DNA of 64,000 nt from Lycium barbarum (lineage: Eukaryota; Streptophyta; Magnoliopsida; Solanales; Solanaceae): positions 125,429,657 through 125,493,656 of the forward strand of contig NC_083345.1 in NCBI RefSeq assembly GCF_019175385.1, in the 5' to 3' direction. Of this stretch, positions 1 through 12,781 are shown one piece after another (position 1 is the first letter of the stretch; every line of letters starts with the position of its first letter). The notes below the pieces were generated by a model. It was not told the DNA's origin, made no database searches, and was given only the letters and a program-made list of their open reading frames with translations. The translations under genes and the position numbers were made by a program.

Positions 1-6
1 AACCTT

Positions 7-14
7 TATTTATA
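7..14 (-). promoter_or_regulatory. TATA box of the partial LTR
   Basis: TATAAATA on the minus strand, in the position equivalent to the TATA boxes at 19607 and 32075 of the full-length LTRs of this family. Confidence 0.5.
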
Positions 15-867
15 GCGATTCTAGGGCTTATTACAAAGAAGAGAGAGAGAGCGGGTGGTGTGACGAAGTGGGGGACAAAGTGAAGTGGTGTGACGGTGTC
101 GGAGCAGTGGAGGCGTGGGTGTAACGTGGTGAAGTTGAGTGGAGCAGAGGGGAGTGGGATGTCAGAAGCGTAGTGGAGAATGTCAGACGCGTGGGGTGGA
201 GGAACGTGGGGGGAAGAGGGTTGCGGCGCTAGGGTTTTGGAGGGTTAAGGGAAAGGGAAGGGATGAAGGAAAGGAGCGGCGGGCGAAAAAGGGAGGAGGG
301 GAAGGGAGAGCCGCGGCGGAGATGAGAGGAAAGAGGGGAGGGGAGGCGGAGACGAGGAGGTGATGATGAAGAGGGAGGCGGAGGAAGGTGGGAAAGAAAT
401 GAGGGGAAACCCTAAAAGGGTTCCCCTTATTTTCACTGAAATGGGTCAGACCCGGTTCATTTACGGACCGGGTCAATTTTTAGACCGGGTATTAAAAGAA
501 TGGGCTAACGAATTAAAACACGGACTGGTCTAAAAATTAAGGTAAAAATATAGGCTGGTTAAAAAATATTTATGAATTGATTGGACTTTGATTTGGAATC
601 CGATAAATCAAAATACGGACTGAGTGCGAGAAATAGTTTGGCTTCTAAATTTAAATAAAAGACTTGTTTAAATAACTTCTGTTAAAATATTGCTCAATAT
701 GGAATATGTCGTCATTAATGCTTAAATAAAAAATGGTGTTGTAATAGCAGTGCAATAATATTGCGAAAAATCCACAGTAAAATAAATACTATTATTTAAT
801 TATGCAAAGATAAATGCGATGCGTGTGCGTAAGCTGGTAAAATACTGAAATGATAAAAATTGTGAAC

Positions 868-869
<2 letters not shown>

Positions 870-929
<60 letters not shown>
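870..929. repeat. (AAT)n microsatellite, about 20 units
   Basis: An uninterrupted AAT run inside the LTR. It is the equivalent of the TTA arrays at 18610 and 31102. Minus-strand reading gives a meaningless tyrosine run. Confidence 0.95.
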
Positions 930-932
<3 letters not shown>

Positions 933-1095
933 TACGGTAAATAATAATAATTGATAGAATGATACAATGGCGGTATTGATAAGAGGCTAATAATTATAGT
1001 AAACATAATATATATTTTTTTATTTTTTCCAAAAATATTAGAAGCTTAAAAATAGGTATTTTGGCAGAGAGACGGGACAAAATTGGGTGTCAACA

Positions 1096-2942
1096 ATAAC
1101 ATAGATACTCTGGCTCGGCAACACTCCGGAAGGAAATGGAGCTCGCCAATCCAGCTGGAACATCTTCTAGCAATATCCTCTACTCATCTGTATACACCTG
1201 CGTGGCATGAAACGCAGCGTCCACAAGAAGGGACGCCAGTACGAGCAATGTACTGAGTATGTAAGGCATGAACAGTGACATAGTAAGAAATACCGGACAC
1301 GAAAAATAATATAGTGGACGTATGGGGATAAAGTAATATAAAAGAGATCAACTTGTGCCTCTGAATGCCCTTTTAAGGCGAATATCGTGCATGCTTAGCT
1401 TTTTAAGAACTTTTCCATATATAACATACATACATATGCATTCACATATACTTACACTTACTATACATACATCTGTCATATCCGTACCCGGCCCTTTCGG
1501 GACTCGATGTTATCCCCAACTGATCAGTGGGATGCAATGCATACATACATAAAAAATACATAAATGAAATCAACGTCATCAGTAGCATTACCATTGTCAC
1601 TATATCATTCCTTAAAAGATCAACCATCGCGAGATGAAATCGACGATGTCGCGGGAGTCTCGAGAATCATGAACTTAGGTAGCACTGGAAGTAGAATAGT
1701 CATCATCGCTATATCTCACCTCGAAGGAACGAGTAACATGAGGTGAGACCATTAACAATAAGTACGGTTGAGGGATTCATGGAATGGCTCAATAATCTCA
1801 TAATGCGCTCAAATCATAGCTTCGGAGTTTCAAAAGAAGAGAATCATCATCATCGTCACAATCATCATAGAACATATTCCATTTAACGTCATAAGAGGTT
1901 TTAAGAGTCATGAACTTCGAGCTTTGAAAACAAGACTATTATGGAAACATTTATGGAATCATAACATAGGAATCATGCCTTTGAAAGAAAGGGACGAGCC
2001 TTAACATACTTGTTCGACCTCCTACTAGCTACGCTTATTCGTCTGAGCTCGCAAGTCTACATTTAAGAGCAGTTATACTAGCGTTAGACTCTTTATTGTA
2101 CACTTGTTCCAAGTTTCAAATCAACTATTCGATATTCTGCCGAAAATCGGGCAGCATCTCCCCTATTCATATGCTTAGCCCAAATTCTCAATTCAACAAC
2201 CAACAACAATCACAACAATACCAACATTAATCATAACATTTCCAACTCCAAAATACTTCATAAACATCCCATATGGTGTTTGTCCCATATTTCCATCATA
2301 GAATCATTTTATAGCAATTTTATAGCTCCTTCTCTGTAAATAAACCAAGATTAACGTTAATAGTAGGAGATTCATACCTTTCTCTCGATAATATTGCCGT
2401 ATCTTCACTTTTGCACCTTGACCTTAAGCCACAACACATTAATACACAATTTTGTAGTTGCAACTATACGCCGTCTGGACCGGGATTTGGGAATTATACC
2501 TGGTTTCGGGCTAAAAAATGGGTGTGGGAAGGTTGGGGAGAACTCTCCAGAATTTTGGAGAGTTTTTGGGGAGTTTAGTGAAGAAAATAGGGGGGTTAAA
2601 CCCTTTATATAGAGGTCCAGGTTCTGCCTGGACCGACTTAAAAATCCTTCAGCGCGTTCGCGCTGGGTTAGATTTTCTAACTGCGCCTTTGTTCAGTAAA
2701 AAGATCATAACTCTTGATCCCGATATCTTGTGAGGGCCCACAACATATGGTTGGAAAGCTCTTTCAATTATCTACAATGTTCATTCTTTGTGTTTTTCCA
2801 AATTCCAAACTTATAATATCGTTTTAGCCCCTCCAAGTCAGATCATCCGAAAATGTTCCCTTAAATCGTCCTTTTGGAGGGCTTTATGCCCATATTTGGC
2901 TTAAGGGTCCTTCTTAGGACTTGCTCAACTTCCCATGTACTA

Positions 2943-2976
<34 letters not shown>

Positions 2977-3214
2977 TATGTCCTTTATAAAACTCCCGAC
3001 GTGTGGCCCCCGCTTAGCTTACAGTAACGAGGGCTTTTCGTCAAGTGACATATGAACCGATTCACCCCATTTGGTCTCCACACATCATATATACATATGA
3101 ATACACTCTTATGATATAACCTTCCTCCTTAATCCCTGTATAACTTTACTCTTGTTCGAGCTTACACTAAGCTGTCTTCAGTCTAGGTAGCGCGAAATTT
3201 TCCGGGGTGTAACA
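1096..3214 (-). mobile_element. Gypsy-type LTR fragment, reverse orientation, truncated at 1096
   Basis: On the minus strand it starts TGTTACACCCC at 3214, the usual beginning of solanaceous Gypsy (Tekay/Del-like) LTRs. Near 1200-1270 it holds the reverse complement of the 'ctgcgtttcatgcc' block also seen at 10048 and 63259. The expected LTR end (GGGTCGTGACA) is missing because the LTR at 1-1095 has inserted here. No coding capacity was recognised. Confidence 0.6.
2947..2973. repeat. (TA)n microsatellite
   Basis: About 13 uninterrupted TA units inside the Gypsy-type LTR fragment. Confidence 0.9.
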
Positions 3215-4537
3215 GATGCCCTAATACAGGTATTCAATAACAAGAATTGAGACCGAGATATAATTGATAACATGATACTGATTATTGATTTTGAAGATGA
3301 AACTAGTAACTGTTCATAATAATTCTAAGTACTCATACTGAGACTCATGAGATATAATTCACAAGTCTATATTGATTACGTACTGAGTTCATGATATTCA
3401 AATTAATCTCCATGAACGAATTCTGAAACTATAAGCCTAGAAGATAACAGTTCTACAACTATTCAAGAAACTAGGGCTAAACTGTATTCTGAGTCAATTT
3501 ACTGATAAGTATGAAGAATGAGGCGTAGGGAGAATCATGAACATTCCCTAACGTAGATAGTTAGCCTCACATACCTGTAATCGCTCCATCCAACGAACTA
3601 AACTGTTTTTTTAACGTAGAACACCAAAACTCTAGCTTTGAATCACTTGGGAAGGATTTACCTTGGAAATCCTATGTTTTGGTTGAAGAATCATGTTACT
3701 AATCATGAATAATTGTTGGAATTACTTAGGAATCATTAGAGCGACCTTACCTTGACGTGGGAGGAAGTGGAGAGTAGGAAAACGGCTGCTTAGGGCTTTA
3801 GAACGAAATTGTAATGTCTAATAACTGAAATTTCGAGTTAAGTATTGAATTTATAGCATGGGGCATTTTGGACCCCCATGCTCGCCAAGCGCCGTCTATG
3901 GGTTGCCCATGCCTTGCTTTGGGGCGAGCTCGGCGATCTCCCTTGTCCATTTTATACTTAGACGATTTTCTTGAATTTTTCCCACTTTTCGACCCCTACC
4001 TCGCTGAGCGCCGTCCAAGGCGAGCCCTTGCCTCGCTTTGGGGCAAGCTCGGCGAGCTCCCCTGTCACTTTTACACTCAGTCAACAGCGTTTAGTAAAAT
4101 AGGAATCACTCCTAGCACAGAGCTCCGTTCGGGCTCCATAATATACCGTTGGAAATCTATTTCAAAGGGCTACAACTTTCATGTCTTAAGTTTTCTCAAA
4201 TTCTTAATAAATTTTCACTAAATCGGGCTGGAAGGAAAACCTAGCGAAAACTTAGCCGATTCTATCGAATCTGAGCACCCCTCTATTAGACATTTTGAGA
4301 TGATCATATCTCCTTGATCTGGACCCCGATTGGCCTGATCCTTATATACCTGGAAAGGTATTTCTATGTACTACAAATTTCATTAGGAACCTTTTCCAAA
4401 TTCCCAACGAACCAAGGTGTTATGGTTACCCGAAGTAGGCCCCTCTGCCACTTTCGGAAAACGTTCAAACCTTCAAATTTCCTCTAAAACCCTAACGATA
4501 CACGTCTAACCTTTATTTTAAGATACGGGGTGTTACA
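3215..4537 (-). mobile_element. Second Gypsy-type LTR fragment, reverse orientation
   Basis: Minus-strand start TGTAACACCCCGTATC at 4537, an LTR-like beginning. It contains two roughly 70-bp GC-rich repeats at about 3873-3950 and 3998-4067, sharing 'gcgccgtc' and 'gcaagctcggcgag'-type sequence. The inner boundary near 3215 is uncertain. No protein-coding sequence was recognised. Confidence 0.4.
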
Positions 4538-6064
4538 ATTTAATTATGCCATTTTTTAGCTAAGATTAGGAGGAATTGAGAGGGGACAAAATAGTAGCTC
4601 TTAATTAAGCTGGTAGTAGAGCAGAACCAGCAGAAATCGATACATCAATGACCTAAAGAATAACTTACCACATGTCTAAAATATTACACCACCTTCATTT
4701 TTCCAATTTAATTTCTGCTTCTAATAAAAATCAGATTTAGGGGGTTTGATAAACACACTTGAGGAAGAGTTCAGGAATTCAATAGGAACAACACATAGTT
4801 GAAGTGCCAAAATGAAAAAAAAGGACAAATTTAGGGGGTCGCATATGCATTAACTTTCTTTATTCGCATCATATATGGCTCATTCAGAGAGACATTTTCT
4901 ATCAGTACTTTCTTTATTTTCTGAGCTCAAACTTGAGACCAGTAATAGAGCCACAACTACGAAAGATGGTTAAGCTAAATCTCCATCGCTGAAATATTAT
5001 ACTATACAAAAAAAAAAAAAAAAAAAAAAAACTATAAAACTAAAACACTTGAGATGACAAGTTCGAATTTTTTTAATTTTCCTTGTTGAAATTTTAAGTT
5101 TCGCTACTGCTCACACTAAAATAATAATAATATAATAATAATAATCAAGGACTAACGAATTTTGTCCATCTTCAACACATTCCGAAGTTATTTTTTATAT
5201 TTTAAGTTAGTCCCTTCAAACCTCTAATTCCGCGTCCTTTCTTTCTATTGGTTAAATGACAAATATTAGGTTATTGCTGACCAAAATATGTGTCATTCCA
5301 TGCACTGCTCTTTTGCTATCTAACATAGTTTTTCAAATATTTAATGAACTAAACGTAGTATACCAACCAGTCTTAAAGCAAATGAAAAACATCGACCACC
5401 AGAGATTTATGGTGAAAACTTACTCGTATTCAATATCTATACTAAATCAATGAATATAAGAGGTAAGTATTTTTTAGGTTAATAATCCAAAGGCTGACTT
5501 ATTCAAATCTCCAATTCTTCTTTTCTTTTCTCTCTCTCTCTCTGATTTGGCTATATATTCTGACGTTAATGATTAAATTATTAGAAAATACAGCTCTTCT
5601 TTTTCTAATAATTTTAAGTCAAATATTAAGTGAGTTGTTAACTCTTGAGCAGACAAAACAAAACTTTGATTCTTCCAAGTTCAAACATTTCATCCCGCAT
5701 GCTAATTTCTTTGGTATATATTTATCCGCACTAGATATTTATATGAAATTACTAGAGGCATATTATGAATTTTCATATAAATTTTAACTGTCCACTAGCA
5801 GTACGTACTTTTATTTCATTAAATTCTTTGATTAACAATGATAAGTTAAATTAATTTGTTGTAAATACCTGCTACTAGTAAATATTTGCCTTACATTCTT
5901 TTGGAGAGATGAGATAAGTGCTGCTTGCACTAAATTGCACATATGTAGGTGATTATTGGGCCATTTGAGTCATTATGTGTACTGTTCTTTTACTATCTCT
6001 ATCATATTAGTAAGACTTTGAGTTTAAATTTAGTAAGATTAGTAATCTTTTTATCAGGTTATCA

Positions 6065-6194
6065 GTTAAGTCTTATTATAAGTATTTATTTCTAATTATC
6101 TTATAAATGATTTGTATAAATATATATATGTTAAGTCTTATTATAAGTATTTATTTCTAATTATCTTATAAATGATTTGTATAAATATATATAT
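6065..6194. repeat. Tandem duplication, 65 bp x 2
   Basis: Two adjacent copies, 6065-6129 and 6130-6194, which I read as identical. Each ends in a short TA run. This suggests a recent local duplication. Confidence 0.9.
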
Positions 6195-6429
6195 GTTACG
6201 TTAAACTGTCAGTGCATAAAATTTAATAAACTCATGCTTTAGTCAAAACAACGAGAGGCCTGGTTGGTGCTTTTTTGTCGCTAAATAGCATGTATGCAAC
6301 ATGTTTTATTTATAAGTCGCGGCCCTAATCTGTCGTCGCATTTAGCGATTGATTTTTCTTTTTCTTTTTTTGCGACATATCACATACGTATGTTCTTCAG
6401 TACTAGTTTTTCTTTATGGTGTCATGTAC

Positions 6430-6573
6430 GTTATAATGTGGTTAGAGGTACATCTGTATGATAAGTAGTTGATTTTGTCAAAGTACAGAAGAACAATGTA
6501 AGTTATAATGTGGTTAGAGGTACATCTGTATGATAAGTAGTAGATTTTGTCAAAGTACAGAAGAACAAGACGT
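6430..6573. repeat. Tandem duplication, 72 bp x 2
   Basis: Copies beginning GTTATAATGTGG at 6430 and 6502, differing at about one position plus their ends. It is unrelated in sequence to the 65-bp pair just upstream. Confidence 0.85.
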
Positions 6574-7028
6574 GCAATATGCCTGCTTTATATTTTTTTT
6601 TCTTTTTCCTTCTTGGAAAGATTGTGCTTCTAGATGTTCAACAATCAAATAAATACAGTGCCTTTTAAATAGTTCCTACCTATGCTAGTGATGGAGATAT
6701 AATTTTGTCTCTCTCTATATATATAGTAATCAATCTAGAATGAAAATGTTAAGCCAAATAAAGACAGGTTGAAAAATCAACATGAACATCTAGATGTTGC
6801 AAGAACCTTCTTGGAACTTTTTGTCATTAAGGGCAGGGACATATGCAACTTTTAGGTATCGGGTTCATTGAATCCCAATATTTTTAAAGCATAATATAAT
6901 TATATTTGTTAAAGTTTATTAAAATTTTAACATATTCAAAATTTAAGCTCATCTTTACAAGTCAAATTCATCAGATTTAAAGACTCGGGTGGGTACAAAC
7001 TAAAACTCATCACTCCAAAATTTCCAAC

Positions 7029-7687
7029 TGTTACATCTCGCGTTTTCACAAGTTGGAAAGCGTCCGAGTTCAATGACATTAGTAACGGAATAAGTTTGAT
7101 GAATTTTGAAACTGTTATATATGGTCTTGATATGATATTTTCTTTTAAGTAAACCCCTTTTAGTAAATATTTGACGAACATGATTTCTAGATGTATTAGT
7201 TTTTGTGAAATACGTGTATGTCTTAAGTTGATATGATATTTCATTAAAAAAAAAATTGGAAGCTTATGTATTTCAAAGAAATATTAAAATATTAGTGTAT
7301 GAGATTATATCTTATGATTTTACTTTTTATATTAAAATAATTGGAGGGGTGGCATATTATCCACGTTACCACATGGATTTTGGACATGTATTAGACATTA
7401 CCTATTCATTCTTTATAATTAAGAAATTTGGCCAGCAATAATCTTTTTCTGATGAGTTTCCATCTGACTCCATAACATTCCGTATTTTTGGATTAGGAAA
7501 TTGAATCGTCCAATAGGAGAAAATTTACCCGAGCCGGAGAATTCGATCATATTCAAGGATAAAAATCGAGAGCTCGGTGTACAAAAAGTTTGAGGTCCCG
7601 AAATAATTTAGGTCTTAACAAGTGTGACCATGGGGATTGAGAATAATATTTTGTGTGTACCAAAAGGGACTATGGGCTAGTGCTAGA
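7029..7687 (+). mobile_element. Possible truncated Gypsy-type LTR start
   Basis: It begins TGTTACATCTCGCG, like the LTR starts at 7688 and 60864. The 3' part (about 7500-7680) has 'gaggtcccg...ggtcttaac'-type wording reminiscent of the LTR at 60864. It has no LTR end before the next start at 7688. The call is weak because most of the middle shows no clear match. Confidence 0.3.
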
Positions 7688-10474
7688 TGTTATATCTCGT
7701 ATTTTTGTACGATTGGATTATTCGTAAATAAGTTTAAGGACAAGATTAATCTTGAGATATGAGACGAGGATTTTTAATCCCGATTTATTATTGCTCGGCT
7801 TACTAATTAATTGCAAATAGTGTGGGAACATTAGCGAAGTGGGAAATTAACTAACCATGATTAGATTATTAAATGGGGATTAGAAATTAATTAAGATTAA
7901 TTAAGTGTATTAAATGGACTCCATTATAACACGACCAAATCTGATTGGTCCATACCATAGTGAGACATGCGTCAGTTGGTGGCTTAAGTAGTAAGCTCTA
8001 GATATAATATAAATGAGAATGGTACATAAGAAATTCTTGAAGTGGGTTCTACCTAATTTTTGTCTTATATATATTTGGATAACTTTGGACTAGGGGCAGC
8101 CACGTTTTCCTCCTATTTAGCTTAGTTGTCCTACTAGCTAATATACCACTATAGGGATATATAACAATATTAGGCTTACAAAGTGTGCTATATATATCTG
8201 TAGGGTAGTTCTATATATCTACACGTAAAGATTAAAATACTATAATCTTAGGAAATTGGTAGGGAGTTCATAGATAGCTGCTGCTATGATTTTATGATCG
8301 TGGTTCTGTGCAAAACGATTGGATTCAAGGTATAGATCCCAACACAACAAGTTCGTTGTTTCAACTTAGAGTTCATTAAATCCGGGCTTTATTTAAAGGA
8401 AAGTAAAGTGGAAGAAGATTATTTTTTTTGCCATATTAGGTAAGAACTATTCTCTCCTCGGTATATTTTTTTTAGCAAATTTATTAAGGTAAGGTTTAAT
8501 GTTCTCCTACATATTTTAGAAGATGATTAGTCTTTGTATGAATTAGTGGATGTGTAAGAGATTGCAAGAGTTGTGTATGTTGATATGGAAGTGGAGTTTG
8601 AGCCGTATGAGGCTAATTTAAACTAGCTATGGTAAATTAAGTTTAATTAGTGGTATGGTTGTTGTTATCATGGATTATATGACGAAAGGATTAGAAAGTT
8701 AAAGTTGAAATTTTGTTGATATGAATATGTTGTTGTTTTCGTTGAATTGAAGGAATTGAAGATATGATTGTATCCATATGTTGTTGTTGGTATGTCTGTG
8801 TCAACAGGAGAGCAATTGGAAATTTGGGATAGGCGAATGTATAGGGGAAGTGCTGCCGGATTTTCGCTAGATTTTTAGATAATAGAAAACCCTAAACGAG
8901 GATATATAAACTAAAATATAGGTTCAATAAGAAATGGGTTATAGAATTGTGGACTAGAAAATATAGTTACTAACTATAACGTTACTTTTATATAAATAGG
9001 CTAAAAGGGCGACGAGGCGAAAAGGATTCATGAATAGTCGCTGACAGGTATGTAAAGCCTACCTTTCTTTCTTTTGGCATGACCTTTATGAAACGAACAA
9101 ATAACACATATGTATGCTTTTAAAGAAAATCCTATTCTTAAAGCCACTAGGATGGCCAATATCTTTGACTTCCATAAGCCATTCCATATGTTTTGATACG
9201 TACTTATGATGTCCGAAGTTCTATTTGATATGTTTCCGAATGTTGTTCGAAAAATATTTGATATGGCTAAAGTCTTGGATATATATTTTGATACGTACAT
9301 ATGACTCTAAAGGCTCCATTCGATTTGATCCATAAGGATATTTGAAAGTTCCCTAATATGATTGTTACTTGAATTTCCAAAAAGAGCTTCTGAAACGTTT
9401 TTAGAACGTTCTGTACTTCAAAAGTTCGTAACTTTCGTATACTAATTCTGATTGACCCGAAACTGATTTCTGAGCCTTCGGATGCCGTAAATATATTGTC
9501 CATCGAGTTTTGGAATTTATTTAATTATATGCATTTAGTTTCTCACTACTCCACTCGTGGATGCCCTCAATGCTGCTTTCACTGAGCCCGGGCCAGGATA
9601 TGTTATCACGCGTATTCCACTGCATTGTTCGCCGTGCCTCGATGTGAGGGGGCAGGTATACATGTACATGGGTTGTGGAGTATGCTGTGCCATGTACACA
9701 CATTCTGATATATGATAATATGATAAGATATGGCCATCGAATATGTTTGATATGTGCACATTCTGATATGATATGATATGTTACGGAGCTATTCCCTACT
9801 CTGGAGTATGCTGTGTTGTGGCGCCAGTGACGGGGTGGCGACCACGTTCTGTTCACCGAGTCCCATAATGGGGGTCGGATATGGCATATGCTCTGACATG
9901 TATTATCTCTGTTCTGTGAGTAAGCATTTTGACATTCCGGTTATTGTACTTATATTTTGTACCCTCTGTTCAGATTATGATTCTGTTTATTGTACTTTAT
10001 GCTTTACATACTCGGTACATATTCCGTACTGACCCCCTTTCTTCGGGGGCTGCGTTTCATGCCACGCAGGTACAGACGACTGATTTACCGATCCGCTCGC
10101 TTAGGATTATATTCTGCTGTCTTGGAGTGCTCGGTTGTTCGGAGCCTACGTCTTGGTACAGTCTTTTGCCATTGTACATATGTATGTGGTTCAGGGGTAT
10201 GACGGGGCCCTGTCCCGTCTTGTGATTCGGTTGCTATTTGTGGAGGTCTGTAGACATACATGTGGGTTGTGTATATGTTTTGGGTTGATATGATTTGTGA
10301 TAGCCTTATCGGCTTCCACGCGCTAAATCTGCTTAGCTGTGATAATTAGTAACGCCAATCGACTCTTACATATATATATATATATATTCTGCTAATATGC
10401 TGGTTTGGGTTATTGGGTACGTTCGAGTGTCCAACACGGACACTAGTCGCGGCCTACGGGGTTGGGTCGTGACA
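7688..10474 (+). mobile_element. Solo LTR of a Gypsy (Tekay/Del-like) retrotransposon
   Basis: It starts TGTTATATCTCG and ends GGGTTGGGTCGTGACA, matching the start and end of the LTR at 60864-63795. The shared 3' block includes 'cttcgggggctgcgtttcat' and 'ggggccctgtc'. The LTR is 2,787 bp and no primer binding site follows, so it is a solo LTR. The flanking pentamers (CTAGA and CCAAC) do not match, so the ends may be slightly wrong or the locus was rearranged. Open frames inside it are not genes. Confidence 0.7.
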
Positions 10475-12781
10475 CCAACACAAAAAGGGAATAGTTAAGG
10501 GTGTTCGTGAGCCGGTATGGTATAGTTTTAAATTGGTTTGATATTTTCTGGTATTTTAATTTTATAAATGTTAAGTATATTGTATCGTACTTAATTAAAT
10601 TTGGTATGTTTAATTTGGTTTTATCTCATTTCGGTTTCGATTTATTTGGTTTGAATAGTGAATTATAACTTTCTTTTCTCCTTAAAAAGTAAAAAAGAAT
10701 TTTGGACAAAATACTAATTCATAAATAGTGTTTTTTTTTTGTTTCGGGATGATTAACCATTGGTGTTTAATTATTCAGATGCACTACACTACATTCACAC
10801 GGCCAAGCACATATACAATGTACCTCCCAGTTGTTTTAGTGCGTAAATATGTTAGAAAGAAAGAAAAGTTAAGCGTGATGAATTTATCAAATTTTCACTC
10901 TAAGAAAATATCCTTTGAAAAATAAACTACTCAGCACACCCTCCCAACCTTCAGAAAATTCCTAAACTTATTATAATGATTATCACCACAGAGGAAAGGA
11001 ACTAAAATTTCAGCAAGGAGATCCAACCTACTCTTTTTCAACTTATCTGGCAGAAGAAGAACATCATAGACAACCAATGGGAAAATCAGAGAGATTCAAC
11101 ACTGAAAGAGTTAAGAAGGAAGGAAACGCATAAGAAAGTTTAGAGACTCACCGAGAGAGAGATGACACTCGAAGCAGTGAAAGCGAGAGTGAGAATTGGA
11201 AGCCAATTTATATGATGTACGCACTTTAAGAAATAAAGGAAGACTTTTGAATCCTATAGTTCAAGATGAGCCAAAGATATTTGTGTGGTTATAGATCATC
11301 TCATTTTGCGTAAAAGATGAAGTTTAAAGTTAAATTGTTGTCAAATAAAGAAATGTGTCATTCTTTTTTAGACTGACTAAAAAAGAAAGTGAGTCATATA
11401 AATTGGGACAGAGGGAGTAATTAAAATCAGCATGGAATCACAATCAACAAAATAACATGACCAATATGAAAATTTAGGTAAGCGCAAAAAAAAAATCTTA
11501 TAGATTTCTTGGGGGGGAAGGATTTCATTCTTTACCTCTCAATATGAGCTACTCATAGATCACATGCAGCGGTTTCTTTGTTGTCCTTGCCCATTTAGTC
11601 CACTTGAACTTCCAAAAAACCCCTAAATTTTCAATTGTTTGGTCCATCTGTAAAAGTAAGAGACGGATTCTGCTCTAAAACCCCCCAATTTCAAACCTCA
11701 GATAAAAATCTCAAATTTAAGCTAAAAGAAAAGTTTTATGTGTAACACTTCAGGAATGCAAAGAAGTAACATTAGACAAACTTGGACGAGAGGAAAACAG
11801 GGAAATAGCAAAAGGAGAAGAACTCTATAACCTATGTTTTCTTAACTTGTATATATCAGCCGAAGAACACCAATAAACAAAATAAAAAGAAGAGCCACGC
11901 CATAAAGCACCATGACAAAGCATTGACAGAGAACATACAAACTTTAACACTTAAAGAGTGAAGAAAGAGAGGAAAAACTACCCAAAGCCACCTGACATTT
12001 AGAAGCAGCAAAGGAGAAAGAGAGTTGTAGTGAACAATGAAGGAGAAAGAGAATTAGAGTGTAGCAATAAATGCAAGAATATTTACTAACATAATCTCAT
12101 CGATTTTTTACTTCTGAAGGAATTGAGCTATGATATTGACGAAGTACTTACTAGTATACTCGCGAATATGAGTTCAACAGTAGTTTCGACAGTAACTAGC
12201 ACTTCTAGTCAAGTTCTTCCTAAAAGCTTTAGCGTCCGTGCCATAGTTGCCGACGAGGAAGAAGCAGCTTCGCCCGCGGATAATACCTTTTTTGCTATCC
12301 CAAACCAATATCAATTTGAAAGCCAAATCCAAAAACAATAAGGTTTACAAAATCCAAAACCTATTCAGACACCTAGTAATTGTCATATCGGGTTATGACA
12401 AGAAAATTGGCTGATCATAAAGGATAATTAAACACCTCTTATACACAATTATACAATGTGTAAACTAAAACTATGGCTATGTAGGTGAAATATGTTATGT
12501 TGGGTTGTATAATTTTTTTTTTTCAAATCCCAAGTATCTAACTACAAGTCCAAAAAAAAAAACAAATGGATAAGCAGAGATACAGCACTATGTCTGATCA
12601 CTACAATACTAAGACATCAGCCATTTTAAGTATAGATTACATAATGAATCACGATTATCATAGATAAACATCATACAAAAGTTTTGAAGGAAGCAAAGAA
12701 AACTGTAATTTAGACTTTATAACTTAAGCAAAGATCTCGAAATAAAAGTTTCCTTAGTCTAGCAACCCCTCCCATTAATTC
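10475..12781. other. Intergenic, no gene recognised
   Basis: AT-rich. Near 11380-11420 it contains a Stowaway-like end ('gggacagagggagta') without a clear partner. A 72-residue open frame at 12123-12341 has no ATG and no recognised domain. The sequence near 10495-10560 resembles the degenerate edge of a hAT-type MITE. Confidence 0.5.

Larger units (their letters stand above)
1..1095 (-). mobile_element. Partial LTR of an Ogre/Tat-like retrotransposon, reverse orientation
   Basis: Read on the minus strand from 1095, this begins TGTTGACACCC and follows the first 1.1 kb of the two large LTRs at 18457 and 30949: the same trinucleotide array, the same 'gactgggtc' block and the same pyrimidine-rich tract. 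It is clearly more diverged from those two LTRs than they are from each other, so it is a separate, older insertion of the same family. It runs off the left edge at about its TATA box. Position 1095 is the LTR outer end, and the sequence to its right is a different LTR that it interrupts. Confidence 0.85.
4538..7028. other. AT-rich intergenic stretch with no recognisable gene
   Basis: Open frames here are short, AT-driven and lack recognisable domains. The region holds a 24-bp poly(A) at 5008, AAT-type low complexity near 5120, a short CT run near 5528, and the two tandem duplications listed separately. Confidence 0.6.

Noticed and set aside
800..1006. Tyrosine-run protein (and the isoleucine runs at 18456 and 30903)
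   Set aside because: Translation of the AAT/TTA microsatellites in the LTRs.
9521..10225. Overlapping open frames on both strands
   Set aside because: They lie inside a Gypsy solo LTR, have no domains, and are not kept in the related LTR at 60864.
7688..10474. Complete Gypsy element rather than a solo LTR
   Set aside because: No primer binding site follows the LTR end at 10474 and no gag or pol sequence is near.
12123..12341. 72-residue serine/threonine-rich frame
   Set aside because: No ATG, no domain, no splice or promoter support.
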